NCBI GenBank assembly: GCA_963817615.1
Contig: CAWFPH010000002.1
Coordinates: 1,550,001-1,614,000 of the forward strand
Origin: FEN-1219 sp963817615
Lineage (GTDB): Bacteria > Pseudomonadota > Gammaproteobacteria > Steroidobacterales > Rariloculaceae
DNA: 64,000 nucleotides
Direction of reading: 5' to 3'
Below are positions 51,586 to 59,552 of the stretch, piece after piece. A model generated the notes under the pieces. It saw only the letters and a program-made list of their open reading frames with translations, had not been told where the DNA came from and searched no databases. How positions within the stretch are numbered: the first letter of the stretch is position 1; each line of letters opens with the position of its first letter. The position numbers and the translations under genes are program-made.

Positions 51586-52356
51586 ATGGATCCGAATTCC
51601 CGCGAGGCCCTGTCTCGGCGGCGGGATGCGGCATCGCTGACGTGGCGCGGCCCTGCACTGATGCTGTTTGCGCGTACGGCTTGTGCGGTGGGAGCGCAAG
51701 CGCTCGTCGCGGGCGTCTTCGCCCTCAGAGCATCGCCGACGCCATGGCGCGACGCCGAGCCGTGGCTGCCGGTCTACGGAACACTGATCGACGCCGGATG
51801 CCTGGCGCTGCTGTGGCGGCTCACGCGCAGCGAGGGGATCCGCCTGTTCGACCTTGTCGGCTTCGAGCGGACGCGGTTGGGCCGCGATACGCTGCTCGGG
51901 CTCGCGCTCGTGCCTGCGAGCCTCGTCTTCATTCTCGGCGGCGTCTATGGGTCGGGCTGGCTCGTGTACGGGACGCTCTCCCCGCCGTACCTCTTCGGGT
52001 CACTGCCCTTGCCGGCCGCTCTCTATGGCGTGCTGGTGTTTCCGTTCCTCTGGGGGCTGACGGAGCAGATGACCTATAACGGCTACTTGGTATCTCGCTT
52101 TCAGGTGCTGAGCCGGAGCACGGGACTGGCGATCGTATCGGTGGCTTTCGTTTGGTCGCTGCAGCACGCCTTCATGCCGTTGACCTTCGACGCGCGGTTC
52201 ATGGCCTTTCGCCTGTTGTCGTCGGTGCCCAATTCGGTCTTCCAGACGCTTTTGTATCTGCGCCTGCGCCGGCTGCTGCCGCTCGCGATCGCGCACGCCC
52301 TGTTGGACGGCGCGAGCGTGCTGATCGGGGTGCTGCTGCCGTTGCTGCGGGCATGA
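51586..52356 (+). CDS. CPBP (CAAX protease/bacteriocin-processing) family membrane protein, variant active site
   Basis: The 256-residue product has six to seven membrane helices. The CPBP core motifs are recognisable but altered: the usual EExxxRG reads LTEQMTYNG (E160, Q161), followed by SLQHAFMP (H194) and AIAHALLDGAS (H237). The first Glu and both His are kept, while the second Glu and the Arg are lost, so protease activity is uncertain. Such proteins are related to type II CAAX proteases and bacteriocin-immunity proteins. It stands 138 bases after the broken permease gene. Confidence 0.83.
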   Translation: MDPNSREALSRRRDAASLTWRGPALMLFARTACAVGAQALVAGVFALRASPTPWRDAEPWLPVYGTLIDAGCLALLWRLTRSEGIRLFDLVGFERTRLGRDTLLGLALVPASLVFILGGVYGSGWLVYGTLSPPYLFGSLPLPAALYGVLVFPFLWGLTEQMTYNGYLVSRFQVLSRSTGLAIVSVAFVWSLQHAFMPLTFDARFMAFRLLSSVPNSVFQTLLYLRLRRLLPLAIAHALLDGASVLIGVLLPLLRA

Positions 52357-52450
52357 TGGGCACCGCTGTCGCATGAATCGCGCCGGGGGTTGCTGCTGCG
52401 GTCGCGCACCTCGAGTGCCGCGGGCGCGCAGCCGGCATATCATTCGGCCC

Positions 52451-53584
52451 ATGACAACGATCGATCGATTTCGCCCATGGGTGTGCGCGGCCGCCCTCGC
52501 GCTGCTCTGGCTCAGCCACAGTGCCGGCGCCGGCGCTCAGGAATCCCGCCTGCACGCCCCCGAGTTCAAGGTGGATCCCGCCTGGCCGGTGATTCCGAAC
52601 CACTGGGTGCTCGGCGAGGTGACGTCGGTTTCGGTCGACAGCAAAGACAACGTCTGGGTGCTGCACGTGCCGCAGTCGGTTCCCGAGGCGCAGCGCGCCA
52701 ACGCCGCGCCGCCCGTGCTCGAGTTCGACGCCGCCGGCAAGCTCGTGGCGAGCTGGGGCGGCCCCGGCGAAGGCTTCGAGTGGCCGGGCCGCGAGCACGG
52801 CATCTTCGTGGACGCGAACGACTTCGTTTGGATCGGCGGCCGCGCCGGCTGGCCGCGGCCCACCGCGCCCGGCTTGAGCGACGACATGATCCTGAAGTTC
52901 ACGGCCGCCGGACAGTTCGTCATGCAGATCGGCCATCGCGGCCAGAGCACCGGGAATCTCGACACCGTGGACGTCCATCAGGCCACGGACGTCTTCGTCG
53001 ACACGAAGGCCAAAGAGGTCTATGCCGCCGATGGCTACGGCAACAATCGCGTGATCGTCTTCGACTCCGAGACAGGGAAATTCAAGCGGATGTGGGGCGC
53101 GTTCGGCGAGCCGCCGCCGCCCACCTTCGCGCCCAACGTCCCCACGCCGCAGCCGCAGACGACGCCGGACGGACCCCCTGAGTTCGGCTTGCCGCACGCC
53201 GTCAAGGTCTCGCGCGACGGCGTCGTCTACGTCGCGGACCGGATCAACAACCGCATTCAGCTGTTCACGCGCGCCGGCAAATTCTTGAAGCAGGTCCGCG
53301 TGACGAACGAAGGCAGCGCCGTCGTGCCGGTTCCCGCAGGCTTCGCCTTCTCGCCGGATCGGAAGCAGCAGTTCCTCTACGTCGTCGACTCCGGCGCGAT
53401 GCGCATCGTGATCTTCGATCGGCAGGCGATGGTGCAGATCGGCGCCTTCGGCATGAAGGGCGCGCAGCCGGGCGAGTTCGACATCGTTCATCACATCGCA
53501 GCCGACTCGAAGGGCAATCTCTACACGGCGGAGATCGTGAACCAACGGCGCGCGCAGAAGCTCGTGCTGCAGAAGGCACGATGA
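52451..53584 (+). CDS. Exported NHL-repeat beta-propeller protein
   Basis: The 377-residue product has a signal peptide (AAALALLWLSHSAGAGAQ) and NHL-type blades: VTSVSVDSKDNVWVLHVPQS, EHGIFVDANDFVWIGG, TDVFVDTKAKEVYAADGYGN followed by NRVIVFD, PHAVKVSRDGVVYVADRINN followed by RIQLF, FAFSPDRKQQFLYVVDSG and HHIAADSKGNLYTAEIVN. Six blades are likely. Secreted NHL proteins act as lyases (PAM-like), lactonases or binding scaffolds; no catalytic signature is obvious. A Pro-rich loop (PPPPTFAPNVPTPQPQTTP) sits between blades. Start ATG 52451 removes a leader without support. Confidence 0.9.
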   Translation: MTTIDRFRPWVCAAALALLWLSHSAGAGAQESRLHAPEFKVDPAWPVIPNHWVLGEVTSVSVDSKDNVWVLHVPQSVPEAQRANAAPPVLEFDAAGKLVASWGGPGEGFEWPGREHGIFVDANDFVWIGGRAGWPRPTAPGLSDDMILKFTAAGQFVMQIGHRGQSTGNLDTVDVHQATDVFVDTKAKEVYAADGYGNNRVIVFDSETGKFKRMWGAFGEPPPPTFAPNVPTPQPQTTPDGPPEFGLPHAVKVSRDGVVYVADRINNRIQLFTRAGKFLKQVRVTNEGSAVVPVPAGFAFSPDRKQQFLYVVDSGAMRIVIFDRQAMVQIGAFGMKGAQPGEFDIVHHIAADSKGNLYTAEIVNQRRAQKLVLQKAR

Positions 53585-53628
53585 CGCTCGCGCGACTGGG
53601 CTAAGACGACCGACACAAGGACCCACTC

Positions 53629-54048
53629 ATGACCGCGGCGAAATGGTGGCAGCGCATCGTCGGCTCCCTGTACCTGCTCGAGGGCATCGGCCTCACGCTG
53701 ATGGCGCTGTTCGACCCCGACCGCTTCGCGGCGACTTGGGCCGTCGCGCCGGTCGGCTCGGTCGACGCGCTCGGCGTCCGCGCGGCGCTCGTCGGCGGAC
53801 TGCCCACGGCGATGACGTGGGTGCTGCTCGGCGCGATGCTGTGGATCTACTCGCGCGCGCCCGAGCGCTCGCGCGTGCTCGTGATCGTCGTCGCAGCGTG
53901 GGAGCTGCTCGTCTGGATTCCCGTCGATGCCGTGTCGACGTTGCAAGTCTTCGACGTGGGACGGCTCGTGCTGACCGCGATCCACGCCGCGATCGGCATC
54001 ACGGGAATTTTGGTCCTGCGCCGGTTGCCCGCCGAACGGCACGGCTGA
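53629..54048 (+). CDS. Small four-helix membrane protein (DUF4345-like)
   Basis: The 139-residue product has four predicted membrane helices: RIVGSLYLLEGIGLTLMALF, VRAALVGGLPTAMTWVLLGA, VLVIVVAAWELLVWIPVDAV and LVLTAIHAAIGITGILVL. FDPDRF after helix 1 and the overall arrangement resemble DUF4345-type proteins of unknown function. It is 44 bases downstream of the NHL gene and 50 bases before the histidine kinase gene, so it may belong to either transcription unit. Confidence 0.75.
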   Translation: MTAAKWWQRIVGSLYLLEGIGLTLMALFDPDRFAATWAVAPVGSVDALGVRAALVGGLPTAMTWVLLGAMLWIYSRAPERSRVLVIVVAAWELLVWIPVDAVSTLQVFDVGRLVLTAIHAAIGITGILVLRRLPAERHG

Positions 54049-54098
54049 CGAACACTCGGCGCCATTCCCGTTCGCAAACGTCCCGCTATACTCCACCC

Positions 54099-55148
54099 GT
54101 GACGCGCCGCGCCGAATCAGCAGCGACCGTGTTCGCCTATTTCACGGCGGTCGGCCTGCTGTTCTTCGGGTACCGGTACTTCGAGATCGTCGCGAGCGGC
54201 CGTGACGTGTCGGCGCTCGAGCCGTTGATCAACGAGCTCTTCACCGGTGCGTGGATGGCGGCGCTGCTGTTTCCGTTCGTGGCGTGGGTCGCCCGGCGCT
54301 ACCCGGTGAGTCTCGCGACTTGGTCGTCGTGGCTGCCCATCCACGCCGGCGCGCTGATCGCTTATTCGCTCGCGCATACGTCGCTGCTCTGGTTGTCGCG
54401 CAGCGTGCTGTACCCGCTGTTCGGCCTGCACCGTTACGACTACGGCATCATGGCCGCGCGTTATCCGATGGAGTTCTTTCACGACGTGATCGCGTATGCG
54501 GTCGTCGTCAGCGTTCTGTATCTGTTCTCCCGCCACGTGCGGGCGGCGCAGCTCGAAGCGAAGCTCGCGCACGCGCGTCTCGAGAACCTGCGGCTGCAGC
54601 TGCAGCCGCACTTCTTGTTCAACGCATTGAACACGATCTCGTCGGTCGTCTACGACGATCCGCGGCGCGCGGACCGCATGATCGCGTCGCTCAGCGAGCT
54701 GCTGCGCGAGACGATCGACGATGCCGAAGCGCTGCTCGTACCGCTCGCGCGTGAGATCGCGATTCTCGAGCGGTATCTCGACATCATGCGCCAGAGATTC
54801 GAGGACAAGCTCACGGTGGACGTTCGCATCGATCCGGAAGTGCTCGGCGCGCTCGTCCCCCACCTGCTACTGCAACCGCTCGTCGAGAACTCGATCAAGC
54901 ACGGCGCGGATCCGGAGTCCCACGCCGTGAGCCTCACGCTGACGGCGCGGCGCGACGGCCCGCGCACGAGCGTCGGCATTCGCGACAAAGGCCGCGGCCT
55001 GCCCGAGGGGCCGCTCCAGCGCGGCACGGGCCTCGGGAACACGGCCGCGCGCTTGCTGCAGCTCTACGGGCCGGAGCACGCGCTCGCGCTCGAGAACTGC
55101 GCCGACGGCGGCTTGTTGGTGACCGTCGCCGTGCCGTTTCGCACATGA
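54099..55148 (+). CDS. LytS/YehU-type sensor histidine kinase
   Basis: GTG 54099 gives a 349-residue protein with four membrane helices in residues 10-145, a short coiled coil (RAAQLEAKLAHARLENLRLQ), the His_kinase box LQPHFLFNALNTISSVV (H171 as phospho-acceptor) and a HATPase domain with VENSIKHGAD (N-box) and GIRDKGRGLP, GTGLGNTAARL (G-boxes). Length and order match LytS-like kinases with a simple membrane sensor. The stop overlaps the response-regulator start by four bases (ATGA), so they form one two-component system. Confidence 0.95.
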   Translation: MTRRAESAATVFAYFTAVGLLFFGYRYFEIVASGRDVSALEPLINELFTGAWMAALLFPFVAWVARRYPVSLATWSSWLPIHAGALIAYSLAHTSLLWLSRSVLYPLFGLHRYDYGIMAARYPMEFFHDVIAYAVVVSVLYLFSRHVRAAQLEAKLAHARLENLRLQLQPHFLFNALNTISSVVYDDPRRADRMIASLSELLRETIDDAEALLVPLAREIAILERYLDIMRQRFEDKLTVDVRIDPEVLGALVPHLLLQPLVENSIKHGADPESHAVSLTLTARRDGPRTSVGIRDKGRGLPEGPLQRGTGLGNTAARLLQLYGPEHALALENCADGGLLVTVAVPFRT

Positions 55149-55885
55149 TCCGAGTGCTGATCGTCGACGACGAGCCGCCGGCCCGGCGCAAGGTGCGGCG
55201 GTTTCTCGCGCGCGACGCGGAGATCGGCGAGATCCGCGAAGCCGCATCGGCCCGCGAAGCGATCGAGGCGATCGAGACTTTCGCTCCGGATCTCGTCTTT
55301 CTCGACGTCCAGATGCCGGATGCCGACGGGTTCAGCGTCTTGTCCACGGTTGCGGCTCGCGACTTTCACGTGATCTTCCTGACTGCGCACGAGCGCTACG
55401 CGCTCGACGCCTTCGACGCGGACGCGCTCGATTACCTGCTGAAGCCGGTCGATCCCGAGCGCTTTGAGCGGTCGCTCGAGCGGGCCAAAGCGCGGATCGG
55501 GATGTGGCAGGTGCCGTCGTCCGGACCAGCGGCGGCGCCCATGCAGCGTTTGTTGGTGGAAAAAGGCGGCCGCGAATTCTTTCTGCCGGTGACGCGTATC
55601 GATTGGGCCGACGCCGACGGCAACTACCTGCACGTGCATGCTGCAGGCGAGACGTACACGGTGCGCACGACGCTCGAGAGCCTCGTCCGGCGTCTCGATC
55701 CCGAGCGCTTCGTCCAGATCAATCGCGCGCAGCTCGTGAATCTCGACAGCGTCAAGGAGATGCAGCCGCTGTTTCACGGCGAGCGTCTGGTGCTGCTCAA
55801 GGACGGGCGTGAGCTCACGTGGACGCGCCGCTTCAGGACTGCGAAAGCCGCTTCGTCACGGCTGCGGGCCCGTTCGTCACATTGA
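55145..55885 (+). CDS. LytTR-family response regulator
   Basis: The 246-residue product has a receiver domain (VLIVDDEPPARRKVRRFLAR; D54 in VFLDVQMPDADG; T/K in FLTAHE and LLKPVDPERFERSLE). A linker follows, then a LytTR DNA-binding domain from about 135 (FFLPVTRIDWADADGNYLHV, LVRRLDPERFVQINRAQLVN). LytTR proteins bind direct repeats upstream of targets. The tail after WTRRF is somewhat longer and Arg/Ser-rich than usual. It is coupled with the upstream kinase; targets cannot be identified by eye. Confidence 0.95.
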   Translation: MIRVLIVDDEPPARRKVRRFLARDAEIGEIREAASAREAIEAIETFAPDLVFLDVQMPDADGFSVLSTVAARDFHVIFLTAHERYALDAFDADALDYLLKPVDPERFERSLERAKARIGMWQVPSSGPAAAPMQRLLVEKGGREFFLPVTRIDWADADGNYLHVHAAGETYTVRTTLESLVRRLDPERFVQINRAQLVNLDSVKEMQPLFHGERLVLLKDGRELTWTRRFRTAKAASSRLRARSSH

Positions 55886-55922
55886 TTTTGGCGGCCCGCG
55901 CGCCGCCCATCACAATCGCGCG

Positions 55923-57836
55923 ATGAACACCTGCATCGCGATGCGCGGACGCGTCCGCGCCGGGCTCCTCGGGTTTCTGGTTGCAACGTCCAACGCCTCT
56001 GCGGCCGATCACGGCTGGTCCGCGTACGGCGGCGACGCGGGCGGCACGCGCTATTCGTCGGCGAGGCAAGTCACGCGCGCGAACGTCAGCGCGCTGCGGG
56101 TCGCCTGGACGTACCGCACGCACGCGCTCGATACGCCGAGCGCGCTCGACAGCAAAGCCGCGTTCGAGGCGACGCCGATCCTCGTCGACGGCCTGCTGTT
56201 CCTCACCACGCCGTTCGACCGCGTGATTGCACTCGATCCGGCCACGGGCGCCGAGGTTTGGACCTACGATCCCAACATCGATCGTTCGCGCGGTTACGCC
56301 GAGGTCAGCTCGCGCGGCGTGGCCGCGTGGACCGATGCGCGCGCCGCGCAGCGCGCACCCTGCAAGCTTCGAATCTTCGTGGGCACGCTCGATGCCCGCC
56401 TGATCGCGCTCGACGGCAAGACGGGGAAACCGTGCGCGCAATTCGGCGCAGCCGGCAGCGTGGAGCTGACGCGCGGCGTCGGGTTCGGTCCCGAGTTTCG
56501 CGGCGACTACCATGTGACGTCCCCGCCCACGATCGTGGGAGATCTCGTGATCACGGGCTCGGCCATCGGCGACAATGGGGCTGTGGACATGCCGCGCGGC
56601 ACGGTGCGCGCGTTCGACGCGCGCAGCGGCGCGTTGAAATGGGCGTGGGATCCGATTCCTTGGGCCGACGAGCAACAGGTCCGGACCGGCGCCGCGAATG
56701 CGTGGTCGACGTTCGCCGCGGACCCGGCACGCGACCTCGTGTTCATCCCGACCGGCAGCGCGAGCCCCGACTACTACGGCGGCGCCCGGCCCGGCAACAA
56801 CGAGTGGGCGAACTCGGTCGTCGCGCTGCGCGCATCGACGGGTGCGTTCGTCTGGGGCTTCCAGGTCGCGCACCACGACCTCTGGGACTTCGACGTGCCG
56901 GCGCAACCTACGCTCATCGATTTCCGCGGCACGCCGGCCGTCGCCGTCACCACGAAGATCGGCAACGTGTTCGTGCTCGATCGCATGACCGGGAAGCCGC
57001 TGCACGAAGTCGAGGAGCGCGCGGTGCCGAAGAGCGACGTCGACGGCGAGCACGCGTCGCCGACCCAACCGTTCCCCGTCTGGGAGCCGCTCGTGCCGCA
57101 GACCTTGACCGCGGCCGACGTGTGGGGCTCGTCGCCGGAGATGACGCAGTGGTGCCGCGACCGGCTCGCCTCGCTGCGCAACGAGGGGCTGTTCACCCCG
57201 CCCGGCGCGCGCGGCACGATCTCGTTTCCCGGCAACGTCGGCGGCGTGACCTGGGGCAGTGCCGCGTGGGATCCCGAGCGCCGTCTGCTGATCGCGAACA
57301 CGAACCGTGTGGCCGCGATCATGAAAATCATCCCGCGTGAAGACTTGCGCGCTGCGATGGCGCGCGCGCCCGACACGGATACTTCGTGGGGCGGCGAGTT
57401 CGGACTGCAGCGCGGCACGCCGTACGGCATGCACCGCGAATGGTTCGTCGCACCGAACCGTCAGCCCTGCAACCGTCCTCCTTGGGGTGCAATCGTCGCG
57501 TTCGACCCGCAAACCGGAACCGTTCGTTGGCAATCGCCTCTCGGCACGATGGCCGACGGCTGGCCGGCCGGATCTCTCAACTTGGGCGGCCCCGCGGCGA
57601 CGGCGGGCGGTCTGATCTTCGCAGCCGCGGCGATCGACGCGCACCTACGCGCGTTCGACAGCGATACCGGCCGCGAAATCTGGAGCGTCGCGCTGCCGGC
57701 GAGCGCGCAGTCGACGCCCATGATGTATGAGTGGCGCGGGAGAGAGTACATCGTGATCTGCGCCGGCGGCCACGGGCGGCTCAAGAACCTCGGCGCCGTG
57801 ATGGGCGATTCCGTCGTGGCGTTCGCGCTGCCGTAG
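55923..57836 (+). CDS. Exported PQQ-dependent dehydrogenase (quinoprotein, membrane-glucose-dehydrogenase-like)
   Basis: ATG 55923 gives a 637-residue product with a signal peptide (AGLLGFLVATSNASAAD) and the eight-bladed PQQ propeller start WSAYGGDAGGTRYSSARQVT. Blade motifs with AlaGlyAspxxTGxxxW character recur (VIALDPATGAEVWTYDPN, VRAFDARSGALKWAWDP, FDPQTGTVRW, FDSDTGREIWS). HHDLWDFDVPAQP and VFVLDRMTGKPL are typical of GDH/quinate dehydrogenase-type quinoproteins, which lack the vicinal Cys pair of alcohol dehydrogenases. Oxidises a sugar or polyol in the periplasm, probably passing electrons to ubiquinone. No membrane anchor beyond the signal is seen. Confidence 0.92.
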   Translation: MNTCIAMRGRVRAGLLGFLVATSNASAADHGWSAYGGDAGGTRYSSARQVTRANVSALRVAWTYRTHALDTPSALDSKAAFEATPILVDGLLFLTTPFDRVIALDPATGAEVWTYDPNIDRSRGYAEVSSRGVAAWTDARAAQRAPCKLRIFVGTLDARLIALDGKTGKPCAQFGAAGSVELTRGVGFGPEFRGDYHVTSPPTIVGDLVITGSAIGDNGAVDMPRGTVRAFDARSGALKWAWDPIPWADEQQVRTGAANAWSTFAADPARDLVFIPTGSASPDYYGGARPGNNEWANSVVALRASTGAFVWGFQVAHHDLWDFDVPAQPTLIDFRGTPAVAVTTKIGNVFVLDRMTGKPLHEVEERAVPKSDVDGEHASPTQPFPVWEPLVPQTLTAADVWGSSPEMTQWCRDRLASLRNEGLFTPPGARGTISFPGNVGGVTWGSAAWDPERRLLIANTNRVAAIMKIIPREDLRAAMARAPDTDTSWGGEFGLQRGTPYGMHREWFVAPNRQPCNRPPWGAIVAFDPQTGTVRWQSPLGTMADGWPAGSLNLGGPAATAGGLIFAAAAIDAHLRAFDSDTGREIWSVALPASAQSTPMMYEWRGREYIVICAGGHGRLKNLGAVMGDSVVAFALP

Positions 57837-57984
57837 CGAGCCGCAGGCGCGGGTTCTCGCTCGAGAGAATCGTGACGACGAAGTCGCCGTTGGCGATCGT
57901 GGAGGCCGCGCGCCGTTGAGGTTATGGCCGCCGGCCGCGGCGATCGCCAAGTTCGATCAATCCTCGTGGAGCTGCAGTGGAAGG

Positions 57985-58680
57985 TTAGCCCGATCGCGCG
58001 TCACTCGTCCCGCAGCGCCGCTCAACGCCGACACGCCTGACGTTCGCGAGGCGGCCGGCCGTCAGATAGCCGACCACGAGACGGGTGGTGTCGTCGATGA
58101 GCGCTTCCGTCGTCTGATCCGAAAGCATCTCGGGACGGTGCAACACCGCGTTGTGCGTCACCGCCTCTATCGAGGTGACGCATACGAACGATGCGAGCTC
58201 GAGGTCGTCGACGCTCAGCTCGTCGCGCCGGCTCTCGAGGTAGCTCCTGAATAGCGTGTAGTTCTCTCGATTGACGGTCTCAACGTTCTCGAGTCGTCCC
58301 ACGCGCGGAATCTGCTCCGCGAGCACGCGATGCAGCTTTGGATCGATGGAATGTGCTTTGACCGCCATGACGATCAATGTTCGCACGCCTTGTCGCAGCG
58401 GTTGCGTGGCGGCTTTCGCCAGCTCGCCTCGGACGGCCCGCATGATCTTTTGATTGTGGCGTTCGATGACGGCGACGACGAGCGCCTCCTTGCTGGGGAA
58501 ATATTGGTAGAGCGAGCCGACGCTCACGCCCGCCACTTCGGCGATGCGGTTCGTGCTGGCCTTGTCGAATCCTTCTCGAACGAGAATGCGAGCGGTCGCT
58601 TCGACCAGCGCGTCCACCGTTGCGCGCGATCGCTCCTGCGAGGCGTGTTTCCTTGGATTGGTGACGGGTTTTCGCGCCAT
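57985..58680 (-). CDS. TetR-family transcriptional regulator
   Basis: ATG 58680 gives 231 residues. The N-terminal helix-turn-helix (ILVREGFDKASTNRIAEVAG, VSVGSLYQYFPSKEAL; 32-67) is typical TetR; the C-terminal ligand domain is all-helical and resembles TetR_C members that read hydrophobic compounds. The frame also opens at 58740, but the later ATG fits the family N-terminus better. It is divergent from the DinB gene, and inverted repeats between the two starts are likely operators, so both genes are probably under its control. Confidence 0.93.
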   Translation of the reverse strand: MARKPVTNPRKHASQERSRATVDALVEATARILVREGFDKASTNRIAEVAGVSVGSLYQYFPSKEALVVAVIERHNQKIMRAVRGELAKAATQPLRQGVRTLIVMAVKAHSIDPKLHRVLAEQIPRVGRLENVETVNRENYTLFRSYLESRRDELSVDDLELASFVCVTSIEAVTHNAVLHRPEMLSDQTTEALIDDTTRLVVGYLTAGRLANVRRVGVERRCGTSDARSG

Positions 58681-58694
58681 TGTCCGGGGTCCCG

Positions 58695-58729
58695 AATGCG
58701 AGTATCGAACGCGAGTGATTACTCGTATT
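58695..58729. promoter_or_regulatory. Nested inverted repeats, putative TetR operator
   Basis: CGAGT-GATT-ACTCG (58712-58725) is a perfect palindrome, enclosed by AATGCGAGTA (58695-58704) and TACTCGTATT (58720-58729), which match at 9 of 10 positions when inverted. The site lies 15-49 bases upstream of the tetR start and upstream of the DinB gene. Confidence 0.62.
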
Positions 58730-58821
58730 CTGACGCACATGGAAACGAACTGACAGCGTCTTGTGAGACGCGCTCGACTTCACCTTCCTCGCATGACGCG
58801 CGAGCCACGGGAGACCGCGAC

Positions 58822-59325
58822 ATGGACGACACACTGCAACGCTTGTTCCGATACAAAGCCTGGGCGAACGACGAGCTATTGACCGCGTTGGCCGAGCTCG
58901 GCGGCGAATCGCCGATCACGAAGTTGGCGATCCAGGCGTTGAGCCACACCTATGTGGTCGACCGAATCTTCGCCGCGCACGTGCGGCGAAAGGCTCACGC
59001 CTACACCTCGGCCAATCTGAGCGAGATGCCGCCGCTCGAAGATTTGTCGGAAGACATCAGAGCAAGCGACAGGGAGTATGTCGACTACGTCTCGACGCTC
59101 GATCGTGAGCAATTGGCGGAACGGATCGACTTCGCGTTTACGGACGGCGCTCCCGGGCGCATGTCACGCGAGGAGATGCTCATGCATTTGATCACCCACG
59201 GTGCGGGTCACCGGGGCCAGGTGAGCGCGGTCATGCTGCTGAATTCCGCGACACCGGCAACCGATGGGTTTACGACCTACCTGCACAGGGCGGAGCCTTC
59301 GGAGCGGGGGCGGACCGGTGCATGA
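58822..59325 (+). CDS. DinB-family metal-binding four-helix protein
   Basis: ATG 58822 follows GGGAGA. The 167-residue product has the DinB layout: MDDTLQRLFRYKAWANDELL, H42 in ALSHTYVVDRIF, and H126 and H130 in HLITHGAGHRGQVSAVML, forming the three-His metal site. DinB/YfiT-type proteins include damage-induced proteins and thiol-dependent (bacillithiol, mycothiol) transferases; the reaction here is unknown. It is divergent from the TetR gene and probably regulated by it. The short C-terminal tail after TYLHRAE is not conserved-looking. Confidence 0.9.
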   Translation: MDDTLQRLFRYKAWANDELLTALAELGGESPITKLAIQALSHTYVVDRIFAAHVRRKAHAYTSANLSEMPPLEDLSEDIRASDREYVDYVSTLDREQLAERIDFAFTDGAPGRMSREEMLMHLITHGAGHRGQVSAVMLLNSATPATDGFTTYLHRAEPSERGRTGA

Positions 59326-59552
59326 GCCGGCTGGAGTCCCTCCTACGTTTTCCCAGAGGACAACGAGGCGATCGCGACGGCCGCGCCGGGCTCGGCCCCG
59401 GCGGCCCGCCGTTGCGATCGGCCGAAGGGGGCGCAGTCAGTCGGCCGGCAACGCCGGCGCCGACCTCTGGCGTTGCAGATCGCGCAGGAGCAGAATTTCC
59501 TCCCTCGGTGATCGTCGCCGGTACGCAACTAGTTGCGAATGGGGGAACCAAA

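Noticed and set aside
51115..52079. C-terminal extension of the third permease beyond 51114
   Set aside because: The residues become Arg/Gly-rich and run into the next gene; the conserved permease ending is in the +1 frame.
55809..55922. Upstream extension of the PQQ dehydrogenase frame
   Set aside because: It overlaps the end of the LytTR gene; the signal peptide begins at ATG 55923.
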